From an uncultured Oscillospiraceae bacterium (GTDB taxonomy: Bacteria > Bacillota > Clostridia > Oscillospirales > Ruminococcaceae): a stretch of DNA of 38,005 bases. Below the pieces are notes generated by a model. The model was not told where the DNA came from. It worked only from the letters and a program-made list of their open reading frames with translations, and made no database searches. A program made the position numbers and the translations under genes. Every line of letters starts with the position of its first letter. Position 1 is the stretch's first letter. Shown here in pieces: positions 14,889 through 22,722 of this stretch. The DNA is taken from positions 1 through 38,005 of the forward strand of contig CASFSP010000041.1 of NCBI GenBank assembly GCA_949297385.1. Direction: 5' to 3'.

Positions 14889-15374
14889 CTATTTTTTTAT
14901 AAATCTGGTCATAAAAAATTCCGTGAAAGCCGCCAGATTTTCCTCCTGGGATACATATACATATAATGACTCATCATCCAGCCAGTCATACGCATTTATC
15001 CCTATATAGCCTTTTTTATCCGGATAAATTATAAAGGCATCGGTCGGGTATTTATTCCTGTAAGCTTTCAGTATACTGTCGTGTCGGTAAAAAACTGCAT
15101 CGGAACTGTCCGACAAATCAGGAACAGTAGGTACAACGGCTATAACATTATCTTTTTCGTTCCAACCTACTATAAGATTTCCTATTTTGGTTTTGCTGCC
15201 ATGCACAAAACCGTAGTTGAACCTGCTGACATCTTCGGTATAGCCAAATATTATCTGATAGTCCCGGCCGTTTTCAACCTTCCGGTCAAACAGCTGTCTC
15301 ATTTTCCGGTAGTTTGCCCGGCTTTTTTCCATGTCCACCTGCGGACCTTTGAAAAATTTTCCAAATAATCCCAT
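14889..15374 (-). CDS. Hypothetical protein, 161 aa
   Basis: I do not recognise the family. The protein begins MGLFGKFFKGPQVDMEKSRA, a short amphipathic or lipid-facing-looking start without a true signal peptide. A mixed alpha/beta region follows (YQIIFGYTEDVSRF, KIGNLIVGWNEKDNVIAVVP, DAFIIYPDKKGYIGINAYDWL), then a C-terminal FTEFFMTRFIKK helix. AGGAGG stands six bases before the ATG. It lies 40 bases downstream of the TetR gene on the same strand, and a 5-bp hairpin between them is weak, so it is probably in the TetR operon and under the same palindrome. That suggests it is regulated by, or a cofactor of, the TetR system. Nothing shows its function. Confidence 0.65.
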   Translation of the reverse strand: MGLFGKFFKGPQVDMEKSRANYRKMRQLFDRKVENGRDYQIIFGYTEDVSRFNYGFVHGSKTKIGNLIVGWNEKDNVIAVVPTVPDLSDSSDAVFYRHDSILKAYRNKYPTDAFIIYPDKKGYIGINAYDWLDDESLYVYVSQEENLAAFTEFFMTRFIKK

Positions 15375-15414
15375 ATGATCCTCCTGTTATATATAAATTA
15401 TTTCATCTGCCTTT

Positions 15415-16038
15415 TCAGGCAGTTTTATCCTGTTTTCTGCATCTTTCCAGAAAATCTGTTATGCCTTCCAGCTGTATTTCCGTAGACTTATCCGAATATT
15501 CATCCACAAGCAAAGGTATCGAACCCGGTACGCCTTTTTTTATGACAATTACAGACATCAACAGATTTATAAATATGTTCACCCTGTCGCGCGTCCGCCT
15601 GACACCCAAAATTTCCAGCAGCGAATCAAACAGCTCATACTGTTTTTCCCTGAATAAATCCAAACCTGAATGTGACAGGCGGCTGAATATAATCTGCTGT
15701 TCTTCTATACTCATCACAAATATATTGTTTTTCTCACCGGTACAGCACCATAGAAAGAATTCCATTACTTTTTCTCGCCAGCATTTACCGTTTTTTTCCA
15801 TGAAGTCACGGGCCTTTTTCAGTACTCGGGGCTGCTGCATATACATTGCTTCAACAACCAAATCCTCTTTACAGGAATAAAAAGAGTAAAAAAAGGTGCG
15901 CGATATGCCGGCTCGCTTGTAAATCTGTTCTACCGTTGTGGCGCGCACCCCATGGGCTGCCACCAGCTCCAGTGCAGCTGCCTGCAAGCTTTCTTTTACA
16001 TTCTGCCTGTCCTGCCGTGAATATGCTACTCTGGGCAT
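15415..16038 (-). CDS. TetR/AcrR family transcriptional regulator
   Basis: The 207-aa regulator has a typical TetR N-terminal helix-turn-helix: LQAAALELVAAHGVRATTVEQIYKRAGISRTFFYSFYSCKEDLV (about residues 17-60). The C-terminal ligand-binding domain is helical and poorly conserved, so the inducer is unknown. Start: an AAGGGG ribosome binding site fits the ATG at 16038; a GTG three codons earlier is too close to it. A perfect 16+16-bp palindrome (16053-16088) lies just upstream, overlapping the likely -10 box, the standard arrangement for autorepression. The gene is divergent from the peptidoglycan-binding protein gene, a candidate target, and followed by the unknown 161-aa gene. Cells may use it as a one-component sensor. 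Confidence 0.88.
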   Translation of the reverse strand: MPRVAYSRQDRQNVKESLQAAALELVAAHGVRATTVEQIYKRAGISRTFFYSFYSCKEDLVVEAMYMQQPRVLKKARDFMEKNGKCWREKVMEFFLWCCTGEKNNIFVMSIEEQQIIFSRLSHSGLDLFREKQYELFDSLLEILGVRRTRDRVNIFINLLMSVIVIKKGVPGSIPLLVDEYSDKSTEIQLEGITDFLERCRKQDKTA

Positions 16039-16052
16039 GTATTTCACCCCTT

Positions 16053-16088
16053 AAAATAAATACAAATAAAATTATTTGTATTTATTTT
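16053..16088. promoter_or_regulatory. 36-bp perfect palindromic operator (probable TetR site)
   Basis: The left arm AAAATAAATACAAATA (16053-16068) and right arm TATTTGTATTTATTTT (16073-16088) are exact reverse complements around a four-base centre. No T run completes a terminator in either direction beyond what the arms contain, and it sits over a promoter, so an operator is the best reading. Confidence 0.75.
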
Positions 16089-16112
16089 ATACTATATGTC
16101 TGAATAATTCAA
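16084..16112 (-). promoter_or_regulatory. Promoter of the TetR gene, overlapped by the palindrome
   Basis: TTGAAT (16107-16112) and TAAAAT (16084-16089) on the minus strand have 17-base spacing. The -10 box lies in the right arm of the palindrome, so a bound repressor would block it. Confidence 0.65.
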
Positions 16113-16184
16113 TACATTTGCTCTGAATTTTACACAAAAAAACCTTTTCAGGAATAATATAACTTCACAAGGAGGTTTTTTACT

Positions 16185-17018
16185 ATGAGTCAAAATATAT
16201 CACAAACAAATACAGGCAGTGCCATGGCTTCCTGCCCGGTTTATCCCGGATATGTATTAAAAGTCGGAAGCAGCGGCAGCAATGTTGCCATAATGCAATC
16301 ATATTTAAACGCAATAAAACAGGGCATGTACCCTTCCCTTACGCGCCTGACTGTGGACGGTAAGTATGGAAACGCTACAAAAAACACCGTCATGCAGTAC
16401 CAGGGACTCAGCGGACTGAAAGTGGACGGAATGATAGGTTCCATCACATGGAATTCCATCGTCGCCGACTATGAAAGCCTGCCGGTTCCCGACCCGGACA
16501 AATATCCGGGATATGTGCTGAAAAGCGGCAGCAGCGGACCAAATGTAATAACAATGCAGAACAAACTGAACAAAATTGCCACTCTTTATACAGATATAAA
16601 CGGTCAGGCAGTGGACGGAAAGTACGGACAGAATATGACAAACGCCGTGCGCCGCTTTCAGAAACAGTTTGGGCTGACCGCTGATGGGGAAATTGGCCAG
16701 AACACATGGAACAAAATAATAGCTGTTTACAACGGTGTTGTAAATTCATCACCGCTGAAAGTCAGCACCGCATATACAGGCCAGAACTACGCCAGCGGTT
16801 CACAAGGTGACGAGGTACGCTCTATCCAGAGTTATCTTAACCGGATAAGCAAATTTTACTCTTACGGCTGGGCACCTTTGGCGATAGACGGCGTATTCGG
16901 CCGGTCAACCAAGCAGGTTGTGCGCTTGTTCCAGACAAAATATCAGCTTACTGCTGACGGTGTTGTAGGACGCGATACATGGAGCAAACTGACCAATGGT
17001 TTCAACGAGGTTGTATAA
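16185..17018 (+). CDS. Three-repeat peptidoglycan-binding protein
   Basis: The 277-aa protein consists of three PG_binding_1 repeats. Each has a start like YPGYVLKxGSSGxNVxxMQ, a VDGKYG or IDGVFG block, and a GLxxDGxIGxxTWN end, at about residues 20-93, 107-183 and 196-270. Such domains bind the cell wall. No catalytic hydrolase domain and no signal peptide are present, so it may be cytosolic, spore-associated or exported by another route; this is unusual for a wall-binding protein. A very strong ribosome binding site (AAGGAGG) precedes the ATG. It diverges from the TetR gene across a shared 146-bp region with the palindrome, so TetR control is plausible. Confidence 0.85.
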   Translation: MSQNISQTNTGSAMASCPVYPGYVLKVGSSGSNVAIMQSYLNAIKQGMYPSLTRLTVDGKYGNATKNTVMQYQGLSGLKVDGMIGSITWNSIVADYESLPVPDPDKYPGYVLKSGSSGPNVITMQNKLNKIATLYTDINGQAVDGKYGQNMTNAVRRFQKQFGLTADGEIGQNTWNKIIAVYNGVVNSSPLKVSTAYTGQNYASGSQGDEVRSIQSYLNRISKFYSYGWAPLAIDGVFGRSTKQVVRLFQTKYQLTADGVVGRDTWSKLTNGFNEVV

Positions 17019-17037
17019 ATCACACATAAAAAGAAGA

Positions 17038-17070
17038 AGCGGGCAGCAAACCGGCTGCCCGCTTTGATTT
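17038..17070. terminator. Bidirectional terminator between converging genes
   Basis: A 10-bp stem (AGCGGGCAGC / GCTGCCCGCT) with loop AAACCG lies between the peptidoglycan-binding gene (+) and homoserine dehydrogenase (-). T-rich tracts follow on both strands. Confidence 0.8.
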
Positions 17071-17076
17071 GTTTTG

Positions 17077-18264
17077 TCAGAAAACTTTTAAAACTGATTT
17101 CACGCTGTAACCTGACAGCTTCTTTTCCAGCTCCCGCCCGCAGATATCCTCTGTGAGCAGGGCAGTTTCACTGCCGGAGTATAGAACCTGTGCACCTTCA
17201 AAATCTGCCCGGAGTTTCTCAGCATCCGCCGCAACACGCAGATAGTAACGCATCGGTATCTGCCGCACATCTGCCAGGAAACCTTCCTTCGGTCCATTCC
17301 AGCTTTCATAAGCCGGGCCGCCGGCAGTAACACATTCACATATATCATTTACAACCGCGCTGGCCGTAGGCAGACTGCCGGCACCGCGGCCGTAAAATGC
17401 CATTGTGCCTGCATTGTCCGTTTCCACCTGAACGGCGTTGAAAACATCGTCAGTTGCGCCTATCACTCCTTTGTCAATCACCGCAAAAGGCGCCACAGTA
17501 ACCATCAGCTTTTCACCGGCTTTTCTGGCCACACCCAGCAGCTTCACACAGCCGCCGTGCTCTTTCAGTATGTTCACATCTTCTATCTGTACATTTCTTA
17601 TGCCTTCTACCGCAACATCTTTGGGGTAAATGTGATTTTTGAAGATAATATCTGAAAGAATGCATATTTTACGGCAGGTATCTATACCGTCCACATCAGC
17701 TGACGGGTCCGCTTCGGCATAACCCAGTTCCTGAGCCTGTTTCAATGCCCGGTCAAAGCTCATGCCCTCTTCTATCATTTTGGTAAGGATATAGTTTGTT
17801 GTGCCGTTCAGTATACCGGCTACGCCATATACGCTGTTGGCTTTCAGGCAGCTGCGTACAGCGTGTATCACCGGAACTGCGCCGCCAACTGCAGCTTCAA
17901 ACATAAAATTAACGCCTTTTTCCTTTGCCAGCTCCATAAGCTGCTGTCCGTGCTCTGCCACCAGCTCTTTATTGCTGGTCACCACGCTTTTGCCTTTGTT
18001 CAGCGCCCTTGTCACATAATCCAGAGCCGGGTTTATGCCGCCCATGGCTTCCACCACTATCTGAACATCTTCATCATTTTCTATAACGGAAAAATCATAG
18101 ACAAATTTTTCCTTGTAATCCACATCATAGTCATGGCGTACCAGCACATATTTCAGTGCAATATCCTGCCCGGTTATCCGTTTCAGCTGACCTGCTTTTT
18201 CGCCCAGCACTGCCGCCGTTCCACTGCCTACCACACCATGTCCCAAAAGAGCTATATTGATCAT
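17077..18264 (-). CDS. hom: Homoserine dehydrogenase
   Basis: The 395-aa enzyme reduces aspartate semialdehyde to homoserine with NAD(P)H, on the path to threonine and methionine. Visible parts: nucleotide-binding loop INIALLGHGVVGSGTAAVL, VTSNKELVAEHG, EAAVGGAVPVI, and GILNGTTNYILTKM; then the active-site block AEADPSADVDGIDTCRKI. The C-terminus is shorter than in Bacillus-type enzymes: only about 60 residues follow MRYYLRV, arranged as a compact ACT-like fold without the usual DKPGVLA block. Feedback control by threonine may therefore be altered. The ATG at 18264 follows TTGGAGG; a longer frame would begin in that ribosome binding site. It has a likely own promoter (18292-18320). Confidence 0.94.
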   Translation of the reverse strand: MINIALLGHGVVGSGTAAVLGEKAGQLKRITGQDIALKYVLVRHDYDVDYKEKFVYDFSVIENDEDVQIVVEAMGGINPALDYVTRALNKGKSVVTSNKELVAEHGQQLMELAKEKGVNFMFEAAVGGAVPVIHAVRSCLKANSVYGVAGILNGTTNYILTKMIEEGMSFDRALKQAQELGYAEADPSADVDGIDTCRKICILSDIIFKNHIYPKDVAVEGIRNVQIEDVNILKEHGGCVKLLGVARKAGEKLMVTVAPFAVIDKGVIGATDDVFNAVQVETDNAGTMAFYGRGAGSLPTASAVVNDICECVTAGGPAYESWNGPKEGFLADVRQIPMRYYLRVAADAEKLRADFEGAQVLYSGSETALLTEDICGRELEKKLSGYSVKSVLKVF

Positions 18265-18291
18265 ATAAGCCTCCAACAGTATTTTTTTATA

Positions 18292-18320
18292 ATACTATCA
18301 CAGGCGGAGAATTTTATCAA
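18292..18320 (-). promoter_or_regulatory. Promoter of homoserine dehydrogenase
   Basis: TTGATA (18315-18320) and TAGTAT (18292-18297) on the minus strand are 17 bases apart in the 65-bp gap after the deacetylase gene, so hom can be transcribed independently. Confidence 0.6.
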
Positions 18321-18329
18321 CACCGGCGG

Positions 18330-19169
18330 CTATTTCATGCGGAATATAACCGGTTTGACATCTGCGTCTATGGCAGAAAATGTCCATCCGTCCTCTTTCA
18401 GGTGAGTTATTATCCTGTCCAGTGCCTGTACGGTGGTCTTTTTGTCTATGGAGTCATGCATTATTACCACTGCTCTGCTTTTGCCTTTACAGCCGTTTAT
18501 AACATTATTGTATATGGTGTCAGCACTCAGCTTGCCGGTACCGTCAGAGCTTTCCACATTCCAGTCAAAATACACAAATCCCCTACGGGTCATCTCTGCA
18601 ACAATATCTTTTCTTGTGTTTACATTGTAATTGTTCACACTTCCCCCGGGGAAGCGGAAAACTGCCGGCTGTATTTTGGTATTCTGATAAATAAAATCAT
18701 AGCACCGCTGAAAATCCCACAGGTAAGCATCTACACTTTCATAAATTTCCCTGTATTTATGGCTGGCTGAGTGTACACCAATTGTATGGCCTTTCCGCGC
18801 AGCCATCTCCATATATTCTGTATATTTTTCATTTTTGATTACAAAAAAAGTAGCTTTTACATCGTGCTTTTCCAGTATTTCCAAAATTTCTTCTGTCCTG
18901 GGGCTGGGCCCGTCATCAAATGTAAGGTAAACTGTTTTCACCTCATTTTCCTCCTCCAGACTTTCCCCGGACTGCACCGCCCTGGTGACTTCTTCTATAT
19001 GCGGGGAGTATTGCCGGCAGTACAGCCGCGGGTAATCCAGCTGATATTCCAGCATATTTACAGTGTCCTGAAAGCTTTGCCCGTCTGTTGTATTTTCTTT
19101 GGCGGCAAACATAACGCACACGGCCGCCAGTGCCAGATATACAGCCATAACGGCCATTCTTTTTTTCAC
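18330..19169 (-). CDS. Polysaccharide deacetylase (NodB homology), membrane-anchored
   Basis: The 279-aa protein has a short cytoplasmic KKR start, one hydrophobic segment (AVYLALAAVCVMFA) serving as anchor or signal, and a NodB domain. Catalytic motifs in order: LTFDDGPS (Asp base and Asp metal ligand), HSASHKY (two His metal ligands), RFPGGS, FDWNVESSDG and VVIMHDS (catalytic His). It likely removes acetyl groups from peptidoglycan or another wall polymer outside the membrane, as PdaA-like and PgdA-like enzymes do. The best start is the GTG at 19169, with AGAGGTGAT just upstream; the GTG three codons earlier is part of that site. It precedes hom on the same strand. Confidence 0.9.
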   Translation of the reverse strand: MKKRMAVMAVYLALAAVCVMFAAKENTTDGQSFQDTVNMLEYQLDYPRLYCRQYSPHIEEVTRAVQSGESLEEENEVKTVYLTFDDGPSPRTEEILEILEKHDVKATFFVIKNEKYTEYMEMAARKGHTIGVHSASHKYREIYESVDAYLWDFQRCYDFIYQNTKIQPAVFRFPGGSVNNYNVNTRKDIVAEMTRRGFVYFDWNVESSDGTGKLSADTIYNNVINGCKGKSRAVVIMHDSIDKKTTVQALDRIITHLKEDGWTFSAIDADVKPVIFRMK

Positions 19170-19226
19170 GCCTATCACCTCTTGTTCAATATTATTCCGC
19201 TGTGGGTTTTATTATTCAAAATATCT

Positions 19227-19255
19227 TTGCAAGGGTAAGAAAAATGTTGTATAAT
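19227..19255 (+). promoter_or_regulatory. Promoter of xpt
   Basis: TTGCAA (19227-19232) and TATAAT (19250-19255) are 17 bases apart. The leader is only about 20 bases long, so no purine riboswitch is present, unlike the Bacillus xpt gene. Confidence 0.75.
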
Positions 19256-19283
19256 ATAAAAAAGCATATATTGAGGATAATTT

Positions 19284-19859
19284 ATGGAACTGTTGGAAAA
19301 AAGAATTTTACAGGACGGCACCGTCAAAGAGGGCAATATTTTAAAAGTAGACAGCTTTTTAAATCACCAGCTGGATGTGGAGCTGCTCAACGAGATAGGC
19401 AAAGAATTCAAACGCCTGTTTGCTGACAAAAAGATAACCAAAATACTTACAATTGAAGCTTCCGGCATAGCCATTGCCAGCGTGGCCGCACAGTATTTTG
19501 GCGTGCCGGTGCTGTTTGCCAAAAAAGCCAAAAGCCAGAACCTGGACGGTGAACTTTACACCAGCGTGGTTCATTCATATACATACGGCAAGGATTACAC
19601 CATTACCGTTGCCAAAAAATTTCTTTCACCCCGGGAACATATATTGATAATAGATGATTTTCTGGCTGTGGGCAAAGCTCTTACAGGTCTGCTGGACATT
19701 GCCGCACAGGCCGGCGCCACAGTGGAAGGAATAGGTATCGTTGTGGAAAAAGGATTCCAGGAAGGCGGAAAAAATCTGCGCCGGAAGGGATACAACCTGC
19801 ACAGTCTGGCCATTGTGGACAGCATGGAAAACGGCAAGCTGGTGTTCAGAAAGCAGTGA
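19284..19859 (+). CDS. xpt: Xanthine phosphoribosyltransferase
   Basis: The 191-aa enzyme converts xanthine with PRPP into XMP, a purine salvage step. The length, [29 protein letters not shown] start and [12 protein letters not shown] block are typical of Xpt. The PRPP-binding motif [13 protein letters not shown] is intact, as are the VPVLFAKK and YTITVAKKF segments. GAGGAT precedes the ATG. It has its own promoter and is followed at 48 bases by an SGNH hydrolase gene on the same strand, with no terminator seen between them. Confidence 0.95.
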   Translation: MELLEKRILQDGTVKEGNILKVDSFLNHQLDVELLNEIGKEFKRLFADKKITKILTIEASGIAIASVAAQYFGVPVLFAKKAKSQNLDGELYTSVVHSYTYGKDYTITVAKKFLSPREHILIIDDFLAVGKALTGLLDIAAQAGATVEGIGIVVEKGFQEGGKNLRRKGYNLHSLAIVDSMENGKLVFRKQ

Positions 19860-19907
19860 TAAAACCCTCAGGGTTAAATTATTTTATTTTACGCAAGGAG
19901 GCAATTT

Positions 19908-20699
19908 ATGAAGGTATTATTTTTGGGAAACAGCCACACATTTTACAATGATATGCCACAGATTTTTGCTGATATATGCAAGGAAAAAGGCAAAGATGTG
20001 CAGGTGGCAATGCAGGCCCATCCCGGCGTTACATACGGCTGGCATTATTCACAGCTTACAGAGCTGAGATTTGCCCTGATGTGGGGCGGATACGACTACA
20101 TAGTAATGCAGCAGGCTGCCCACTCTCCCTGCCCCAGCAAGGAAGAGACGCTGGCAGACGCAAAGAAAATAATCGATCTGGCCCGCAAATTCAATGTCAC
20201 ACCCATACAGACAATGCCATGGGCAGAAAAAAGAGACCCGGATCATCAGAAAGGCATGTATGACATTTTCAATACACTCAGCAAAGAATACGGTGTAAAG
20301 CTGACCTGCGCCGGAAATGTTTTTGAAGATGTATTCTACAACCATCCGGAAATAAATATGTACTGGCGCGATGGCGAACACGCCTCACCCTACGGCTCAT
20401 ACACCATAGCCATGGCAGCTTATGCGGCCATATTTGGCGAAAGCGTACAGGGTCTGGCACCAAACAGCTACGAGACATATCCGGTAAGCGAAGACGCCTG
20501 GCGGAATATTCAGGAGGCCTTTGCCGCCCTGTCCAAAGACCCCAACAACAAAGAGCTGGCAGAAAAAGCCAAGGCTTTGTACAAAGAAAATGTCCATGCG
20601 GTCACAGACAAAGAGCAGGCCTTCTGCCCTCTGGATCCCCGGAAAGCTGAAACTTTGCAGAAACTGGTGGACAAATACAACGCAGAGATCAACAAATAA
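19908..20699 (+). CDS. SGNH/GDSL-type hydrolase
   Basis: The 263-aa protein opens with VLFLGNSHTFYNDMP, which carries the catalytic Ser of an SGNH-type esterase in an unusual G-N-S-H-T form. WRDGEHASPYGSYTIA near residue 150 holds the D-x-x-H pair completing the triad. GGYDYIVMQQAAHSP in between may hold the oxyanion-hole residue. No signal peptide, so it should act in the cytoplasm, probably as an esterase or deacylase of unknown substrate. A strong ribosome binding site (AAGGAGG) precedes the ATG. A C-terminal helical tail (from about residue 195) is rich in Lys and Glu. It is probably co-transcribed with xpt but shows no functional link to it. Confidence 0.85.
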   Translation: MKVLFLGNSHTFYNDMPQIFADICKEKGKDVQVAMQAHPGVTYGWHYSQLTELRFALMWGGYDYIVMQQAAHSPCPSKEETLADAKKIIDLARKFNVTPIQTMPWAEKRDPDHQKGMYDIFNTLSKEYGVKLTCAGNVFEDVFYNHPEINMYWRDGEHASPYGSYTIAMAAYAAIFGESVQGLAPNSYETYPVSEDAWRNIQEAFAALSKDPNNKELAEKAKALYKENVHAVTDKEQAFCPLDPRKAETLQKLVDKYNAEINK

Positions 20700-20736
20700 A
20701 TTTTTATTTTCAAATAACAATCCCTACAATGAAAAC

Positions 20737-20768
20737 AAAAGCGCAAAGGGTTTCCTTTGCGCTTTTTA
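20737..20768. terminator. Bidirectional terminator
   Basis: A 13-bp stem (AAAAGCGCAAAGG / CCTTTGCGCTTTT) with a four-base loop lies between the SGNH gene (+) and a small membrane protein gene (-). Confidence 0.87.
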
Positions 20769-20963
20769 TTATTCCATCATATCTCTCATATAGCTTTCAC
20801 CGGCTTTGGCTATCTTCCGGCCGGTCTTTTTTACCTTTTTCATGGCTTTTTCTGTCCGGTTTCTGTTTTCACTGACATATACTGCACCGGCTGTAAGGGC
20901 TGCGGCACCTATGGCTGCACCCAGTGCCATATTTTTTATTGAATTCATCATTTTGTTTTCCAA
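20769..20963 (-). CDS. Small basic membrane protein, 64 aa
   Basis: The product has one hydrophobic segment (MALGAAIGAAALTAGAVYV) followed by a strongly basic tail (KAMKKVKKTGRKIAKAG), resembling YtxH-like small proteins. A TTG at 20963 stands eight bases after GGAGG and is the best start; the ATG four codons later is farther from the site. It is divergent from the ECF S protein gene. Function unknown; a membrane-associated scaffold or envelope stress role is only a guess. Confidence 0.65.
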   Translation of the reverse strand: MENKMMNSIKNMALGAAIGAAALTAGAVYVSENRNRTEKAMKKVKKTGRKIAKAGESYMRDMME

Positions 20964-21155
20964 CTGTTTAACCTCCTTTATTGCTGTTATTATTCTGCCG
21001 CTTTTTTTGCCTCTTATACCAAAAAAACATTAAATATTATGAACAAATTATTAACAAAATCTTTGCAACACTGTTCACTTTTAACATAAAATAAATTAAA
21101 AAACTTTGAGACAAATGTATAATATAGACAAATACATACATACGAGGCGATAATT

Positions 21156-21734
21156 ATGAAAAGCAAAAAATTTACGGTAAAAGACATAACCACCATAGCG
21201 CTGATGGCCGCGCTGGTATTTGTAGCCACATACATAAAAATAGACATTCCCACACCTTTGGGCAAGACCATGGTCCACTGCGGAAACGTGATATGTGTTT
21301 TGGCCGGTTTGCTGTTCGGCGGCCTGTACGGCGGTCTTTCCGCTGGCATAGGCAGTGCAATATTTGACCTGACAGACCCTATATTTGCACCGGAATTCTG
21401 GATAACATTTATCATGAAATTTCTTATGGCATATCTGGCCGGCGAAATTGCCCACAGCGGACAGAAAATGACACAAGGCAAAATAGTGGCAGCTTCAGTC
21501 GCCGGCATAGTGGGCTATAAAATCATTTACACTCTTAAAGAGATTATCCTGCACTACTTTATTTTAAAAAGCCCGTGGGAAACCGTTCTGGGCGTAATAG
21601 TTTCCACAAACCTTATCAGCATTATAAGCATGGTGTTGAATATAGTTGCTTCCATTTTGCTGTATAACCTGCTGGCTGCTCCGCTTAAACGCGCAGGAAT
21701 AATCAAAAATTACGCTGAAATATCCAAAAAATAA
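21156..21734 (+). CDS. ECF transporter S component, probable vitamin B6 (pyridoxine) type
   Basis: The 192-aa protein has about six membrane helices and the S-protein block ATYIKIDIPTPLGKTMVHCGN, then VLAGLLFGGLYGGLSAGIGSAIFDLTDP. No T or A gene is beside it, so it should use a shared ECF module, possibly but not necessarily the fused one at 6627. The next gene is a pyridoxal/pyridoxamine kinase, and S proteins beside such kinases have been proposed to take up vitamin B6 precursors (PdxU type). Hydroxymethylpyrimidine is an alternative, since related S proteins serve it. Start is the ATG after GAGG. A terminator and a promoter separate it from the kinase gene, so the pair is a neighbourhood rather than a strict operon. 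Confidence 0.8.
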   Translation: MKSKKFTVKDITTIALMAALVFVATYIKIDIPTPLGKTMVHCGNVICVLAGLLFGGLYGGLSAGIGSAIFDLTDPIFAPEFWITFIMKFLMAYLAGEIAHSGQKMTQGKIVAASVAGIVGYKIIYTLKEIILHYFILKSPWETVLGVIVSTNLISIISMVLNIVASILLYNLLAAPLKRAGIIKNYAEISKK

Positions 21735-21748
21735 ACTTCCATCCTGTG

Positions 21749-21780
21749 ACAGCCGGCCGACGCCGGCTGTCTGTCTGTCT
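21749..21780 (+). terminator. Intrinsic terminator after the S component gene
   Basis: A 9-bp GC-rich stem (ACAGCCGGC / GCCGGCTGT) with a four-base loop is followed by a T-rich CTGTCTGTCTT tail. It directly abuts the next promoter. Confidence 0.7.
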
Positions 21781-21808
21781 TGACTAACTTTTTACTTTAA
21801 GGTATTAT
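21780..21808 (+). promoter_or_regulatory. Promoter of the pyridoxal kinase operon
   Basis: TTGACT (21780-21785) and TATTAT (21803-21808) are 17 bases apart. It would drive the kinase, trmL and degV genes, which are closely spaced. Confidence 0.75.
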
Positions 21809-21883
21809 TATCTAAGTGTAATTTCGTGTATAAATATATCAAACCGAGAAAAATCAACAATATTTTTAAGCAAGAGGTAAATT

Positions 21884-22702
21884 ATGACACCGAAAAAAGC
21901 ATTGTGCATACATGACATGTCCACCGTGGGAAGGTGCAGCCTGGCTGTGATAACACCGGTTATCTCCTCCATGGGAATTCAGGCAGTCAGCCTGCCCACA
22001 GCCGTACTGTCAACCCATTTTGGCGGGTTTGGTCCGGTAGCCATGGAAGATCTGACAGATTTCTGCCGCAGGGCACTGGAACATTACAAAACCATCGGGC
22101 TGTCATTTGACTGTGTTTACAGCGGTTTTTTATCCTCTGTGGAGCAGATGGAGCTGGTGCGTCAGGCTTTTGAAATGGCTGATGGAGGAATAAAACTGTG
22201 CGACCCCGTAATGGCGGACCACGGCAAGCTGTACTCCTCCATAACCGAAGATCTGGTGCAAGGTTTCAAGGGGCTGTGCCGGCACAGCGATATAATAACA
22301 CCCAACCCCACCGAAGCGCTGATATTACTGGGAGAAGATTATACTAAAAATGTTTTTTCCAGGCAGGAAGCCGAGGATATAGCCAGACGCCTGGCCGAAA
22401 AATACTCTGATGTCATAATTACCGGCACAAGGCTGGATGATGGCAGTACCGTATGCGTGGGCTATGAAAAAAAACAGCAACAGACATTTTTTATAGAATT
22501 GAACTACCTGCCGGTTTCATACCCCGGCACCGGAGACCTGTTCGGCGCCTGCCTGGCCGGATATATGATGAATGGTCACAGCTTGCAATCTGCCTGCGAA
22601 AAGTCAGCAAGATTTATTGAAAAATGCGTAGCTTACACTTTTGAGGCAGGCACCCCCACCAAGTACGGGGTTCATTTGGAACCGATGCTCAAATATCTTT
22701 AA
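21884..22702 (+). CDS. pdxY: Pyridoxal/pyridoxamine kinase (PdxY-like)
   Basis: The 272-aa enzyme belongs to the ribokinase superfamily and phosphorylates B6 vitamers with ATP. The N-terminal CIHDMSTVGRCSLAVITPVISSMG and LPTAVLSTHFGGF blocks, then VMADHGKLYSS, NPTEALILLGE and the ATP/anion-hole motif SYPGTGDLFGACLAGYM (with the catalytic Asp) are all present. Length is typical. It begins 75 bases after its promoter, and the vitamin transporter S gene lies just upstream. Together they would import a B6 precursor and trap it by phosphorylation. A ThiD-like hydroxymethylpyrimidine kinase role is less likely, because the PTAVLSTH block fits pyridoxal kinases. The PdxK/PdxY choice is uncertain. 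Confidence 0.85.
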   Translation: MTPKKALCIHDMSTVGRCSLAVITPVISSMGIQAVSLPTAVLSTHFGGFGPVAMEDLTDFCRRALEHYKTIGLSFDCVYSGFLSSVEQMELVRQAFEMADGGIKLCDPVMADHGKLYSSITEDLVQGFKGLCRHSDIITPNPTEALILLGEDYTKNVFSRQEAEDIARRLAEKYSDVIITGTRLDDGSTVCVGYEKKQQQTFFIELNYLPVSYPGTGDLFGACLAGYMMNGHSLQSACEKSARFIEKCVAYTFEAGTPTKYGVHLEPMLKYL

Positions 22703-22722
22703 TTACAGGAAAGCGCAGATTT

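Noticed and set aside
19200-19283. Purine riboswitch before xpt
   Set aside because: The promoter lies at 19227-19255, leaving a leader of about 20 bases, too short for the aptamer.
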